Source of the DNA: Crotalaria pallida
Taxonomy: Eukaryota > Streptophyta > Magnoliopsida > Fabales > Fabaceae
DNA: 64,000 nucleotides
NCBI GenBank assembly: GCA_037953625.1
Contig: CM075651.1
Span: 154,210,001 to 154,274,000 of the forward strand
Reading direction: 5' to 3'
Notes under the pieces: model-generated
What the model saw: the letters and a program-made list of their open reading frames with translations, nothing else
What the model was told of the DNA's origin: nothing
Databases searched by the model: none
Translations under genes and position numbers: made by a program
Part shown: in pieces, positions 35,775 through 46,631 of the stretch
Numbering within the stretch: the stretch's first letter is position 1
How the letters are laid out: the number at the start of each line of letters is the position of its first letter

Positions 35775-35998
35775 ATATTTTTCTCTCATCAATACGTGCC
35801 CTAAGCGCGTGTGTTTGGCACAGTTAAATAAGGGGAAACAGACATAATAAATCAATGCATCTCTCATGTGACACCTGACAGGAGAGGAGGGGAGAAAAAA
35901 AATCGTGGTTCAGAGTATAAGATGTATAGAGTCAAAAAGAAGCCCACCACTTTTTGGCAGTTAATTTTTGCATATTTTCTTTCGTAGATTTTGTGAAT
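35775..35998 (+). repeat. Dispersed direct repeat, copy 1 (partner 42211-42474)
   Basis: About 220 bp from ATTTTTCTCTCATCA through CCTAAGCGCGTGTGTTTGG and AGCCCACCACTTTTTGGCAG to CGTAGATTTTGTGAA recurs in the same orientation 6.4 kb to the right. The type of repeat is not recognised; no coding frame is kept across both. Confidence 0.8.
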
Positions 35999-36656
35999 CT
36001 TAATTCTTGGAGTAGTTAGAAAAATGTAAATAAATTTTTGAAAAATTAAGTTTATTGCTTTCCATAAAATTAAATATAACATTATCTTATAATTTTTTTT
36101 TATAATTTTAAATTTAGTCCTGTGTGCTGAGAATATTTTTTTTCTTAGATGCTTTTATCTTTAATGAATATTTTTAAAGCACTTGTTAAAATTTGAAAAA
36201 AAAAAAACAACAAGTATTGAAAAATTAACTTCATTATTTTTCTATAAACTAAATTAACAATTTCCTAATTCAAAATATTTTTTAAAATTCTAACCTCGTG
36301 ACTGAATTGTACCTCCAACAATTATGTAACCGATACTTAAAAAAAAAAAGAAAAGAAAAGAAACAAACTTAAGCTTAGACAATCATTATCCACGATTCTA
36401 AATAAATACCTAAAATTGTAAAAGTTGAAATTCAACTATGTAAATAAATTGCATCATCAACATTTGTGTAATCAAAATCTAGTAGAAAAATAATCTATGT
36501 TCAAACAATCACCTTCCACAAATTTAAAAATAAGTAAGCCAGAAATATGTTTCTGAAAATTTCAGAGAAAATCATATCAACTTCAATATGAAGTAAAATA
36601 CAGCTCTCCCCAAAACACTGAATAATATTGAAATGATTATAAATAAATGTTGAGAA

Positions 36657-36822
36657 AATAGAGAACAGTGTAAATGTTTTTTACACTATCAGTGCATTTA
36701 TTATCCATCATTCATCCGTTTATGGTTGTTGATTTTTAAATTAAAGTAATACAAATGAATGGTGAATGATGAACTGATGGTATAAAAAACTTTACACCGT
36801 CAATGCATACCCATTAATCTCA
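36657..36822. repeat. MITE of the 'CACTGTCAGTGCA' family, copy 4
   Basis: ACAGTGTAAATGTTTTTTACAC at the left, TTTACACCGTCAATGCATACC at the right, with the AAAGTAATACAAATGAATGG core. Confidence 0.7.
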
Positions 36823-37018
36823 TGAATATTTAGGTCCTAACTCATATGATAAGAATATTAAATAATATGAATATGAACATGAATGATTTAAGTAAAATAA
36901 ACTCATATGAATGTGCATATCATTTAAGTTGCTTATCATATTCACATTCATGTGAAAACTTAAACCATCTTTTCCTATTAATTAGCAACTTAAATCATTT
37001 TTCTATTATAATAAGAGA

Positions 37019-37172
37019 AAACTGATGGTGCACCGACACTGTAAAATTTTTTACACCATACGTTTATTATCTACCATTCATTTGCATTACTTTTATCTAA
37101 AAGTCAACGATCATAAAAACATGAATGATAGATGAATGATGTAAAAAAACTTTTCATAATCAATGTACACAC
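37019..37172. repeat. MITE of the 'CACTGTCAGTGCA' family, copy 5
   Basis: GGTGCACCGACACTGTAAAAT at the left and AATCAATGTACACACATTAATC at the right, with the GCATTACTTTTATCTAAAAG core. Confidence 0.65.
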
Positions 37173-37236
37173 ATTAATCTCGTAATAAAAAGTTTATTAT
37201 TCTAACCAAGTGCATAGGTTTAGCCCAAATTAATAC

Positions 37237-37510
37237 TAACCATGTCCCTATATATAATATTCTTTTGATATTTTTATCTTGTTCCTATTTAAAAAATCAT
37301 ATATAACAATTTTCAATGACAATCAATTTTTTTCATAAACACTCTTATTTATTTAATACATTTTAGATTTCCAACACTATTAATAGGAGTAGTTTGAAAA
37401 TGCATATCAAATATTCACATTTTTAATATAATTAACTAAATTAACAAAAAAAATTTTAAGAAACGTGAAATCTAACAAAATGGTGTTACTAGTTTATATA
37501 TAAGGACGTA
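37237..37510. mobile_element. Degenerate Stowaway-like MITE
   Basis: The interior (CACTCTTATTTATTTAATACATTTTAGA) matches the CTCCCTCC family; the ends are worn (CATGTCCCTATATATAATATTC / TATATATAAGGACG). Confidence 0.6.
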
Positions 37511-38304
37511 AAATTTTCTTTTTTCAAACTGTCCCCCACTACACCTTATCCTCTGTACCCTAGCCTTGTTCATGTCACCATACGAAGACAATTTGAAAAA
37601 TCAACCCCTGATATCATATCAAATTATTAACCCCAATTTTCCCTAGAAAAAAAATTATTAGTCCCCGTTCAATCCTAATTAAATTATCTTTAGTATCAAA
37701 ATTTTATTTCCACTTATCCTAAATATAAGTTATTCTAGTAAAAATTCAAACAAACCTAAAAAAAATTAGTTAATATTCCAAATATTTTGTGAAATGTTAT
37801 ATTTAATAAGTTCACAAAACAATGTATCTATAATTATTAGTATATATATTTAAGTAGTGTTGATTTGATTAGTATATATATTTAAAACAATGTATCTATA
37901 ATTATCATTAAAACTTTAAAAACTATTGAATAAATAAGTATAATAACAAAATATTACATAATTTTTTTTATGAAATAGTTATTACATTGTAATTTACACA
38001 AAATGATTATAACTTGCACACAGAAATCACAAAATTCTCCCAAATGTACATAACGAACATAACAGCAGGACATTACTACATTTACACAATACATTGGATT
38101 TGCATTCCATTTATTAATTAAAAAACACAACCCCTATTTACAAATTTCCTTCGTCCGAAGCCAATATGTAACGTTTATGAGATATTAACCCTCTTTCATG
38201 AGTACACGTCATGCATGTATAAACTAAAAAAAAAAAATATGGAGAAATCAAGCAGCAATACTAACCCAATCAATAATACAAGACTAGGAAAATTTTCAAT
38301 AAAT
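37511..38304. other. Gene-free stretch
   Basis: No ORF or element end recognised. Confidence 0.45.
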
Positions 38305-38483
38305 TAAAAATAAGAGTCAGGTTAAAATACGTACCATGCAAAAGTTTGCACTGGTACGTTCTATCCATCTAATGGATATAAATTCATAATAAAAATGAAT
38401 AGTGAGGATTGCAGATGTACACCAGTGTACTAAATTTGGGGAGGGACACTAGAGACATGATTTTCTTTTTTATAATTTAATAA

Positions 38484-38663
38484 TGGCAAATGCTAACAAG
38501 TGCCCTTAGTACACTTTTAAGAAGGCAAAAAGAGTAAAAACTTATGAAAAAATGTGATTTTTTGTATTCTCGAGACATGAAAAAATGTACACCTATGATT
38601 GTTTTTCCAATACTAGCTAGAAACCTTAACAAGTACTTTAGGACAATTGTTAGCAAGACCCTT
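38484..38663. repeat. MITE family 'TGCTAACAAGTGCCCTTAG', copy 2, inside the left MULE arm
   Basis: GCAAATGCTAACAAGTGCCC at the left and GGACAATTGTTAGCAAGACCC at the right are inverted. It breaks the pairing of the MULE arms, so it came later. Confidence 0.55.
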
Positions 38664-39062
38664 TAATAATTTTTTTTAATTATGTGAAACTTTGACATTA
38701 ATTTATAGGAAAATTTTATTAACACTTACTTCTTTATTATTTACACCCAAATTTTTGCAATATTTGTCTTACACTTACAAAAATACATTTATCTTCAAAT
38801 TAATTTTTTTTGAGATTTTATTAACACTCATTCCTATATATACTACTTATATCCGGTTTTTAATAATATTTATTTTTAAGTTACAAAAATATTACTATTT
38901 CAAAATTTAAACCTTTTTTTTATCCTCCTTTTAATTTTACTCACACCCACACCGACATCCACGTTAGTATCTCAAACCTCTCACCCTTTTCACTCAACAC
39001 CATAAAACTTAATTGAAAGTCCTACAAAGAGTTATAGATCAGTCTCAATCAAGAGCTAATAA

Positions 39063-39569
39063 CCTCCTCCATTTCACAATATAAGTTTTTTTAAGGAAAT
39101 ATTTTTGTTTCGCATTATAAGTTTTTCTACAAAACCAATGCAACATTAATTATGATTTTTATAATTTCATCCTTAATTATTATAGAGAGATAATAAGTTT
39201 TTTTTGGTCCGTATTCCTTGCGGAACCACCGGTATCCCCAAGAGCACCCTTAATACCAGGGTGCCCTTGAGACTAATCCGGAGCGAGCTGCGTGACTGGC
39301 TCTCCCAGCGAGATGTTTTTAGTGGGAATCGAACCCGGGACTACTAGCACCCGTGTCCCATTCCCAAGATTTCAGTTGGGGCCTTACACCAACTGAACCA
39401 AACCTCGTTGGTATAGAGAGATAATAAGTTGGGAATTAATTATAGAGAGATAATAAAGTGCAAAAAAGAAAAATAATAAAATAATTAATACAAAAAATAT
39501 ATTATTTATATTTCTTAATCTATATATATAGTACAACCTTGAAAGACTTATATTGTGAAACAGATGGAA
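39063..39569. mobile_element. Stowaway-like MITE split by a SINE
   Basis: CTCCTCCATTTCACAATATAAG at the left pairs with CTTATATTGTGAAACAGATGG at the right. The SINE 39198-39411 and its duplicated target account for the extra length. A related inverted pair lies at 40451-40525. Confidence 0.7.
39198..39411 (-). mobile_element. Full-length tRNA-derived SINE, nested in a MITE
   Basis: Same family as 3205-3421, on the minus strand: the B box appears as GGGAATCGAACCC (about 39324-39336) and the A box as CCTTACACCAACTGAACCA (39382-39400). Perfect 17-bp target duplications TATAGAGAGATAATAAG at 39181-39197 and 39412-39428. High identity to the copy at 3205 suggests fairly recent activity of the family. 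Confidence 0.9.
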
Positions 39570-40572
39570 TATTAGTTTATAAAGTTGACCATTTTCTCTC
39601 TTATTAATTAGATGAGGTGGAGTGGTAAAAGGAGTCTTGCTAACAAATATCTCTAGGATAACTTGTTAAGATTATTAAAGGTGGAAAAATAATCATAAGT
39701 GTGAATTAACTTTTCTCTCGAAATTCTTAAAATATGGATTTTTCAATAACTTTATACTCCCTTCGTCCCAAAAAAGAAAACAAAAAAAAAAATGTAAAAA
39801 AAATAGTCTCAAATTGAAGTCTCAATAATAAATGGAAATGTTTAAAAATTATATGCTATAGTGTGCAATTGGGTAATCAATGAATGATGCATTAAATTAC
39901 TGGGTTGATGATTGGTTGATATATTAAACAAAATATTACAAGCATTATCCCTTGACCTTTGAAATTATTACTCCATCCGTACCACAAGGATGGTGCTCCA
40001 CAATTTGAAAAAGTTAAAATTTATGGAGACATGGGTTTAATGGTTTGCCTAACGCATCAATCAATCATCAAACACATAATTTAATGCATTTACATTTATC
40101 AAACAATCACAATTCAAAGTTTATAATTTCTAAACTTTTCATTAATTACTTTAACTTTAATTTGAAATAAAAAATTTGATAATTTTTACAATCCTTTTTA
40201 AATGAAGAGATTAGGATGGAGGAAATATTACATTTGATTTTTAAATATGTAACCTTATAAAATTAAATATAAACATAACATATTTTTTTAATTAAAGAAG
40301 AATAATTTTTGTTCTTAAAATAATAATATTATTTATTTATGAACAGAGGTAGTGTGAAAGTTATTCTTATCTCTTGGTCAAACTCATAAACTTTTTGACA
40401 TTGTTAAGGGTGAAATAATTAAAATCATAATTCATATTATATTGGTTTTGTAGAAAGACTTATATTGTGAAACAAAAATGTTTCCTTAAAACGAATTTAT
40501 ATTGTGAAACAGAAGAAGTAATTAACTTTTTACTTAGACTGATATATAACTCTTTGTGAGACTTTTAATTAT

Positions 40573-40823
40573 CCCCTTCGTCCCATTATCTTGGTAAAAA
40601 AATGTAGTTTTTTTGTCCCAAATCAAAGTAAAAATAATTAATGAAAAATATTAAAGATTGTAAAAATAATATGAAAATTTGTGTGATAAGTAGAAATTTG
40701 TAATTAATGAATTAATCATACATTATATTTTATTTTGAAAATAGAATCATGCATTATATCAAAAAGATATTATCTTATTTTTGTTGACTCTTTTGACTTT
40801 TACCAAGATAATGAGATGAAGAT
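40573..40823. mobile_element. MITE of the 'ATCTTGGTAAAA' family in the right MULE arm
   Basis: CCCCTTCGTCCCATTATCTTGG and CCAAGATAATGAGATGAAG are inverted. Same family as 19089-19387; it splits the right arm of the 38314-41311 element. Confidence 0.7.
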
Positions 40824-41320
40824 AATAACTTTTAAAGCGTTGGGTGAAAAGGGTGAGAAATTCAAGATAACTTTGTGAGTATGGGTGTGAGTAAGACTAC
40901 AAGGGCGGAAGGATTAAAAAAAAAAGGTTTAATTTAGAAATAGTCGTATTGGGTATGAGGAGTATAGGAATAGGTGTTAATAAAATATAAAAATAAAATA
41001 AAATTTGAAGATAAATGTATTTTTTAAGTGTAAGACAAATATTTCAAAAATTTGGGTGTAAATTATAAAAAAGTAGGTGTAAATAAAATCTTTCTATAAA
41101 TTAATGTTAAAATTTCACATAATTAAAAAATAATTATTAAATTGTAAAAAAAATAAAAAAAAATCATGTCTCTCGTGTCCTGCCCCCAAATCTAGTACAC
41201 TGGTGTACATCTGCAATCCTCACAATTCATTTTTATTATGAATTTATATCCATTAGATGGATAGAAGGTACTAGTGCAAACTTTTGCATGGTATGTATTT
41301 TAACCGGACACTAAAAATAA

Positions 41321-42210
41321 ATAGGTAAAGAATAACATCAAAATGATTAGAAAGAACAATATCAGAAGCATAATCCTAATATGTAAGCTAGCCTTTGCAT
41401 ATGTCATAAATCTTCATACTATTTTTATTCTCTCTTTTGACATCATAAATCCCGTGAATGAACTTCATCTAGTCAAGAAAATAGACACAAGTGAAAAAAA
41501 AAATACCCTACACTCTTATATTTTTACCCTTATCTCTGGACTCTGGTGAACCGAAAATAAAGAAAACTTACGAATATCAAATGCTAACACAATTACACAA
41601 TGATCATAATAGTCTGAAAACACGTTTATTTATAGTTGAAGTGTCAAAGAACATTTCCCTGAAACGTGCATATAGAATGCTGGAAATGATGACAACCGTT
41701 TAATTACATGTGTAGATTTTCCCATGATAATTAAAAAAAAAAAATACATCCATGAATCTAAGCCTGGGATGATGCACATCATTCATAGCAAATCTCATGC
41801 ATCTTCTTGAGACCAGAGATGATTTCAAATTCAAATACTTCATCCGTTTTAGTTTATATGTAAGTTGTTTTAAAAGTTTCAAACGGATTAAGAAAATTAT
41901 TTAATATTTTTAATTTTAAGAGAAAAATAAGACAATTTTATTATATTATCCTTGCATTACACTAATTATCACATATTTTAAAGTGTTTAAAAACAAGATT
42001 AAAATTTAAAAAAATTGATTAATGTACTTTCGAATTTTTAAAATGACAAATAATTTAAAACAAGTTAAAAATACTAAAAAAAATAAATTAGAACTGAGGG
42101 AGTAGTAAATATTAAATGATGCATGGGAAATAAGGATACATGCTTGTTAAAAGCAGAATTCCAAATTTGCCCATATTCAGAACAACATGAAACACATTTA
42201 GAAAATTCCA
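41321..42210. other. Gene-free stretch
   Basis: A worn Stowaway-like element covers about 41840-42103 (ACTTCATCCGTTTTAGTTTATATG ... GAACTGAGGGAGTA). Nothing else is recognised. Confidence 0.45.
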
Positions 42211-42474
42211 AATATTTTTCTCTCATCAGCCCTAAGCGCGTGTGTTTGGTACAGTTAAATAAGTGAAAACAGACATAATAATAAATCAATGCATCTCTCA
42301 TATATATGGCACTTCACACTTGACAGAGAGGAGGAGGGGAGAAAAAAAATCGTGATTCAGATTATATGATGTATAGAGTCGAAAGCCAATAATGTGAAAG
42401 AAGCCCACCACTTTTTGGCAGTTAATTTTTGCATATTTTCTCTCGTAGATTTTGTGAAATGTTATATTTAATAA
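42211..42474 (+). repeat. Dispersed direct repeat, copy 2 (partner 35775-35998)
   Basis: The same sequence as 35775-35998 with small insertions (for example AAAGCCAATAATGTGAA before AGAAGCCCACC). Confidence 0.8.
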
Positions 42475-42543
42475 GTTCACGTTAGCATTTCAAAAAAAAA
42501 AAAGTTCACGTTAGAAATTGATTTATTTAATTTAATACTATAT

Positions 42544-42814
42544 ACCCACGTCATTAAATATAAGATTATTTTGACATTTTTATTTTGTCCTTATTTATAA
42601 ATTTTTCTATCAATTTTTAATGATAATTAATTACTTCAATTCTTTCCATAAATACCTTTATTTATTTAACATTTTTTAGATTCTCAATATTATTAATAGG
42701 TATAGTTTTGAAAATATGTATAAAATATTCACATTTCAATATCATTAAATAAATTAATCAACTTTCTTAATGGACATGGAATCAATCAAAATGGTCATAT
42801 AAGAACGAAAGGAG
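42544..42814. mobile_element. Stowaway-like MITE (diverged)
   Basis: Family interior ACATTTTTATTTTGTCC...TTATTTAACATTTTTTAGATTC; right end GAACGAAAGGAG then TA. Confidence 0.65.
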
Positions 42815-43079
42815 TATAAAATTATTATTATTAAAAAGGTTTTTTTTAATATAGTATTATTATTATAATGATTTTTCTGATGCGTAGAATATGATACATA
42901 TTAAAAAATTTATATAGGATAAGTATATGAAACAATAATTATTTAAAGGTTTTTCTAATATATACTCCATGTCACATGTTATAAAAATAATATTGGATAA
43001 ATATATGTATCGAAAATTGATGTATTTAATGCATTCAAATTTTAAAATACTTCAACTTTCTATTCAAATTTGCTAAATA

Positions 43080-43348
43080 CTCCTTCCATCCTTGTATGTA
43101 GGATCCCTTGGGAGATTTCACGTCCATTAAGAAAATTGATTAATTTAGTTAATTGTATTAAAAATATGAACTTTTTATATGTATTTTCAAAATTATCTCT
43201 GTTAATATTATTGGGAATCTAAAGAGTGTTAAATAAATATGGGTGTTTGTGGACAAAAGTAATTAATAATCATTGAAAATTAGTATAAAATCTTATAAAT
43301 ATCGACAAAATAAAAGTGCCAAAATGATCTTATATTTAAGAACAGAGG
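43080..43348. mobile_element. Stowaway-like MITE
   Basis: CTCCTTCCATCCTTGTATGTAGG and CTTATATTTAAGAACAGAGG ends, interior GAGATTTCACGTCCATTAAG. TA flanks. Confidence 0.75.
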
Positions 43349-43662
43349 TAATATAACTTTTTTGAACACGTGTTATAAGACACATATTAAAAAAAGTTCT
43401 TTTAATAATAATACAACATGCACAAAAAAAATGAAAAATCAAAATAGCAAAACACAAGCGTGATTCCTGCTCTCTTAAATATAAGTAAATAAAAATATTT
43501 TAGCAGTGATTTCATATATAAATAAAACATAATTAACTTTATATTTCTCAATATATTCATTACTAAAATATCTGAATAAAATTGTTATATTGTTTAATTT
43601 TTGTTTCAGTCTCAATGCATGTTTTCTAAAGAAATATATTTTTTATGAATAAAAAAAATTAA

Positions 43663-43817
43663 GGGTTTTCTTAACCCAAGGGCTGAGGATAAGAGCCTAA
43701 AAGTGGATGTATTTCATTGGGAAGTGTTGTATTGGTAGAATAAAAAGACTTTGTATTTATTTTTTCAATGAAATACATCCACTTTTAAGCTCTTATCTTC
43801 AGCCCTTAAGAAAACCC
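43663..43817. mobile_element. 155-bp palindromic MITE
   Basis: GGGTTTTCTTAACCCAAGGGCTGAGGATAAGAG at the left pairs with CTCTTATCTTCAGCCCTTAAGAAAACCC at the right, and CCTAAAAGTGGATGTATTTC with GAAATACATCCACTTTTAAG. The near-perfect arms suggest recent origin and a strong RNA hairpin. Confidence 0.8.
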
Positions 43818-43940
43818 AAAAATTAAATATAATCAACTATCATTTTTAGTAGATGTGAAATTAGTTTTTTTCTTACATTTGAAATTGGAAGGAGTATGAA
43901 GTATATTTATTAAAAAAAAAAGCCAGAACATGCTTATTTT

Positions 43941-44092
43941 TAAGGAAAATACTAACAAGTGCTCTTAAGGCACTAGTTAAACATCCAAATGTAGTTAAAT
44001 GATATTGAAAAATGTGTTTTTTAGATTTTCGAGAGATGAAGTATGGTAGACTTATGATTAAATTTTCTTATCTAGTAATCTTAACAAGTGCC
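43941..44092. repeat. MITE family 'TACTAACAAGTGCTCTTAAGG', copy 3
   Basis: AAAATACTAACAAGTGCTC at the left; CTTAACAAGTGCCC at the right; same interior (GAAAAATGTGTTTTTTAGATTTTCGAGAGATG) as 38484-38663. Confidence 0.5.
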
Positions 44093-44200
44093 CAGAGTTG
44101 TCCCTGGGCTATGGCGAGATGGGCGCCCACTAATTTGGGGGCCCCCAAAAAATTTTTTTGACCCATACTCGAATAAAAAAATAAGTAAAAAAAAAAAAAC
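44093..44200. mobile_element. Possible hAT terminal fragment
   Basis: CAGAGTTGTCCCTGGGCTATG followed by GGGGGCCCCCAAAAAATTTT resembles the ends of plant hAT elements of the CAGRGGCGGATC type. No partner end or duplication is seen. Confidence 0.3.
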
Positions 44201-45151
44201 TTTATGGAGGGTATATGATAGGTACTTCTTCTTATCCTTAATATAAGAAAAAAAGAACATACTTATTTTGATCTCAAATATAAGAAAAAGTTAATCAACT
44301 TTATATTTTCAATACAATTAGTTTTAAAATATTCCTATAAAGTTATCGTGTCATTTAATTTTGTTTTATTCAAAATGCAACTTTACTAAAATAACTATTT
44401 TTTTATGAATTTGAGAAAATTTAATACACTCAACTAACTTCTTTAATAAGTGTGAAATTTGTTATTTTTTTTAATAATAGAAACCGGGGAAGTATATAGA
44501 TAACTTAGGGATAGTGATAATTATATAAGGGTGCTTTGACATGGCTTAAAAAATGGGAATTTACCTTGTATGGAGTTGTACTATGTTTTTTTAATCTTAC
44601 TTGAAGCCAATAATAGGAGAGAATAATATCTACTATGATGCCTACTTAAACTTGATGTAATTAATAAAATTTCTTAATTATAAAAGAAAATCGTTAATGT
44701 ATTATGTTACTGTGTTGTAATATATATTACAAAAAATTTACGTACTAATAATTAATTTAACAAAATTATTTTTTTTATAAGATAGAACTTTTGTTTTTAA
44801 TTTTGCTTAGGCCTGAAAGTGTTAGGAAGGCAAGTGCTCTGATGACACTCGTTGGCACTCAGCAATACCCTATTTTAAAATATCCCGTACATTAAAAAAA
44901 AAAAAGAAAGAAAGAAAGAAAGAAGGCGTAGCCTGGAAGCAACACCTTTGTTTCTGTGACATAAAACCAAGTCTCAAATTGTCAATTTTTCGGTTTTACT
45001 TTATGTCTTCCCTTTCCGAGTTTCTTAGATTTGGCTACAAATGGTGCTTTGGTGATTTTGAAGTTTGAGTCTTTAGCTTTTGAAGCTCTCAGATTTTGGA
45101 TTTTACTGATCCTGAGACTCGTGACTTGAGGGGATACTGGGTTTTATCAAA
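44201..45151. other. Upstream region of the FAS1 gene
   Basis: No TATA box is convincing. A GAAA microsatellite lies at 44900-44925. The 5' leader probably starts near 45000. Confidence 0.4.
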
Positions 45152-45763
45152 ATGAGCAAACATCTGTTCTTGAAGCATTCTATCGCACTTGTAACCATTA
45201 TGGTATCTATTTGCACACTATTGATTGTAATTGTCACAGTTCTCAAGCTTCCAGAGGCATCAACCAAGAACACTGAAACGGGGTTTCATCAAATCACCAC
45301 CAAATCCAGAAAAGTTTCACCTTTGCAGGAGGAGGATGTGAAGCTGTGCAAGTTTGGTGAAATGATGGTTGAAATGTTGCCTCAAGATCTTGCCTTTACT
45401 ATTTTTGTTCCTTCTGAAGAAGCTTTCAATCGAGATCTGCGTTTGAGAGTGAATGATAGTTTGAAACAAGACAAGTTCAATGATACATATGCAATCGTGA
45501 GTCGTGTGTTGGCATTCTCAGCTGTACCTCGTGCACTGTCTTCGGTTAATGTGCGTTTTGGTGAGCTTGTGTCCTATGATTCTGTATCTGGGTTTCCTTT
45601 GTATATCTCGAAAGACATAGAAGGAGTGCTGGTTGTTAATAGGATTCGATCAGAAGTAGTAGATGTTAGAAGGAGGGAGATTGTTGTTCATGTTATGGAT
45701 GGGGTTATTATGGATGCTGATTTTGAGCAATCGGTGTTAGTTGATGATTCAGAAGAGGATTGA
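45152..45763 (+). CDS. Small fasciclin-domain (FAS1) protein with N-terminal membrane anchor
   Basis: One exon, 203 residues. A hydrophobic segment at residues 10-31 follows a short basic head (MSKHLFLKH), so it is a signal anchor or uncleaved signal peptide. Residues about 55-195 form one FAS1 domain: the H1-like box FTIFVPSEEAF (82-92) and the H2-like box IVVHVMDGVIMDADF (177-191). FAS1 domains occur in fasciclin-like arabinogalactan proteins and mediate adhesion at the cell surface. Unlike classical FLAs there is no Pro/Ala/Ser/Thr-rich AGP stretch and no hydrophobic GPI tail; the C terminus is acidic (SEED). It belongs with the small single-FAS1 proteins of unknown role. It converges on RPN8, 869 bp apart. 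Confidence 0.85.
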   Translation: MSKHLFLKHSIALVTIMVSICTLLIVIVTVLKLPEASTKNTETGFHQITTKSRKVSPLQEEDVKLCKFGEMMVEMLPQDLAFTIFVPSEEAFNRDLRLRVNDSLKQDKFNDTYAIVSRVLAFSAVPRALSSVNVRFGELVSYDSVSGFPLYISKDIEGVLVVNRIRSEVVDVRRREIVVHVMDGVIMDADFEQSVLVDDSEED

Positions 45764-45964
45764 CTTGGTTCTAGTTTTACTATTTTGATATGCTGTAGGA
45801 AATGCTTTGTATTAAACTGAGGCCTAGTCTTCATAGTTAGAGACTTAGAGTACATGAGACACTGAATGTATGCATTATTATTTTTCTTTTTTTTGATATG
45901 GTAAAAGTTAAAAAAGTTTTCATTTGACTTCCTTGCTTAAGTTGTTGACAATCGTGTACTCTCA

Positions 45965-46112
45965 GGGTGTGTTAGCTTCCACGTCGCAGAGGTCCAAAAT
46001 GCGCGAATGATAGAAAGCTGCTCTCCTGGACCAAAACGCGCGTATGATAGAAAGCTACTCTCCTGGACCAAAACGCGCGTAGAGCACCGAATGAATGCGT
46101 TTCCAAACACGC
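45965..46112. repeat. Short TIR repeat with a 37-bp tandem duplication
   Basis: GGGTGTGTTAGCTTCCACG at the left and GCGTTTCCAAACACGC at the right are loosely inverted. Inside, CGCGYGAATGATAGAAAGCT-type units recur: GATAGAAAGCTGCTCTCCTGG then GATAGAAAGCTACTCTCCTGG, 37 bp apart. Confidence 0.6.
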
Positions 46113-46631
46113 TATCAATCCCTTATTATTTTTACACGCATCAATGACATCGTGTAGGGAATCTAGCTCATCCAGTAGATATTTTCTTTTGGATATATGT
46201 AAACCTTCTCAAAAATTTACAACAAAATGAATAATGAGTATTCTATTTGAAAAACTAAAAAAAAAATGTGTCGCACTGTATACTAGATATGATAGAATCT
46301 AAAATGGGCAGATTATAATTAACTAAACTTAAGGGAATAAAGATCATTTCTGATGTCACGGTTATATTGGTGATTAGTTAATGGGTAATTACTCTATAAC
46401 AACTGTAATGAAGCTACAAGAAAATAATAAGAAAAGAAAAGGGAGCAGAGTATCGATGAATGAAATGGATAAAGCACGAGCAAGGAGGAGTAAAAATCCT
46501 AGGGTATTTTACATGTATTTCCCTAACCCATTGGGGAATGTTCAAGAACAACAAAAGTGACAAGAAAGGTGCAACAGTCTTGGTCTATGTATTCAGTAAA
46601 AGTGCTGTTGGCTCCAAGCATCACAACCTTC

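Larger units (their letters stand above)
38314..41311. mobile_element. 3.0-kb MULE-like element with long TIRs and 9-bp TSD
   Basis: Perfect 9-bp flanking repeats TAAAAATAA at 38305-38313 and 41312-41320. Ends GAGTCAGGTTAAAATACGTACC and, inverted, GTGTCCGGTTAAAATACATACC. The arms pair for roughly 700 bp each (38314-39060 and 40520-41311), for example GATTGCAGATGTACACCAGTG against CACTGGTGTACATCTGCAATC. Both arms are interrupted: by a 180-bp repeat (38484-38663) on the left and a MITE (40573-40823) on the right. The centre holds a MITE itself split by a SINE. No transposase ORF remains, so it is non-autonomous. Confidence 0.85.
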
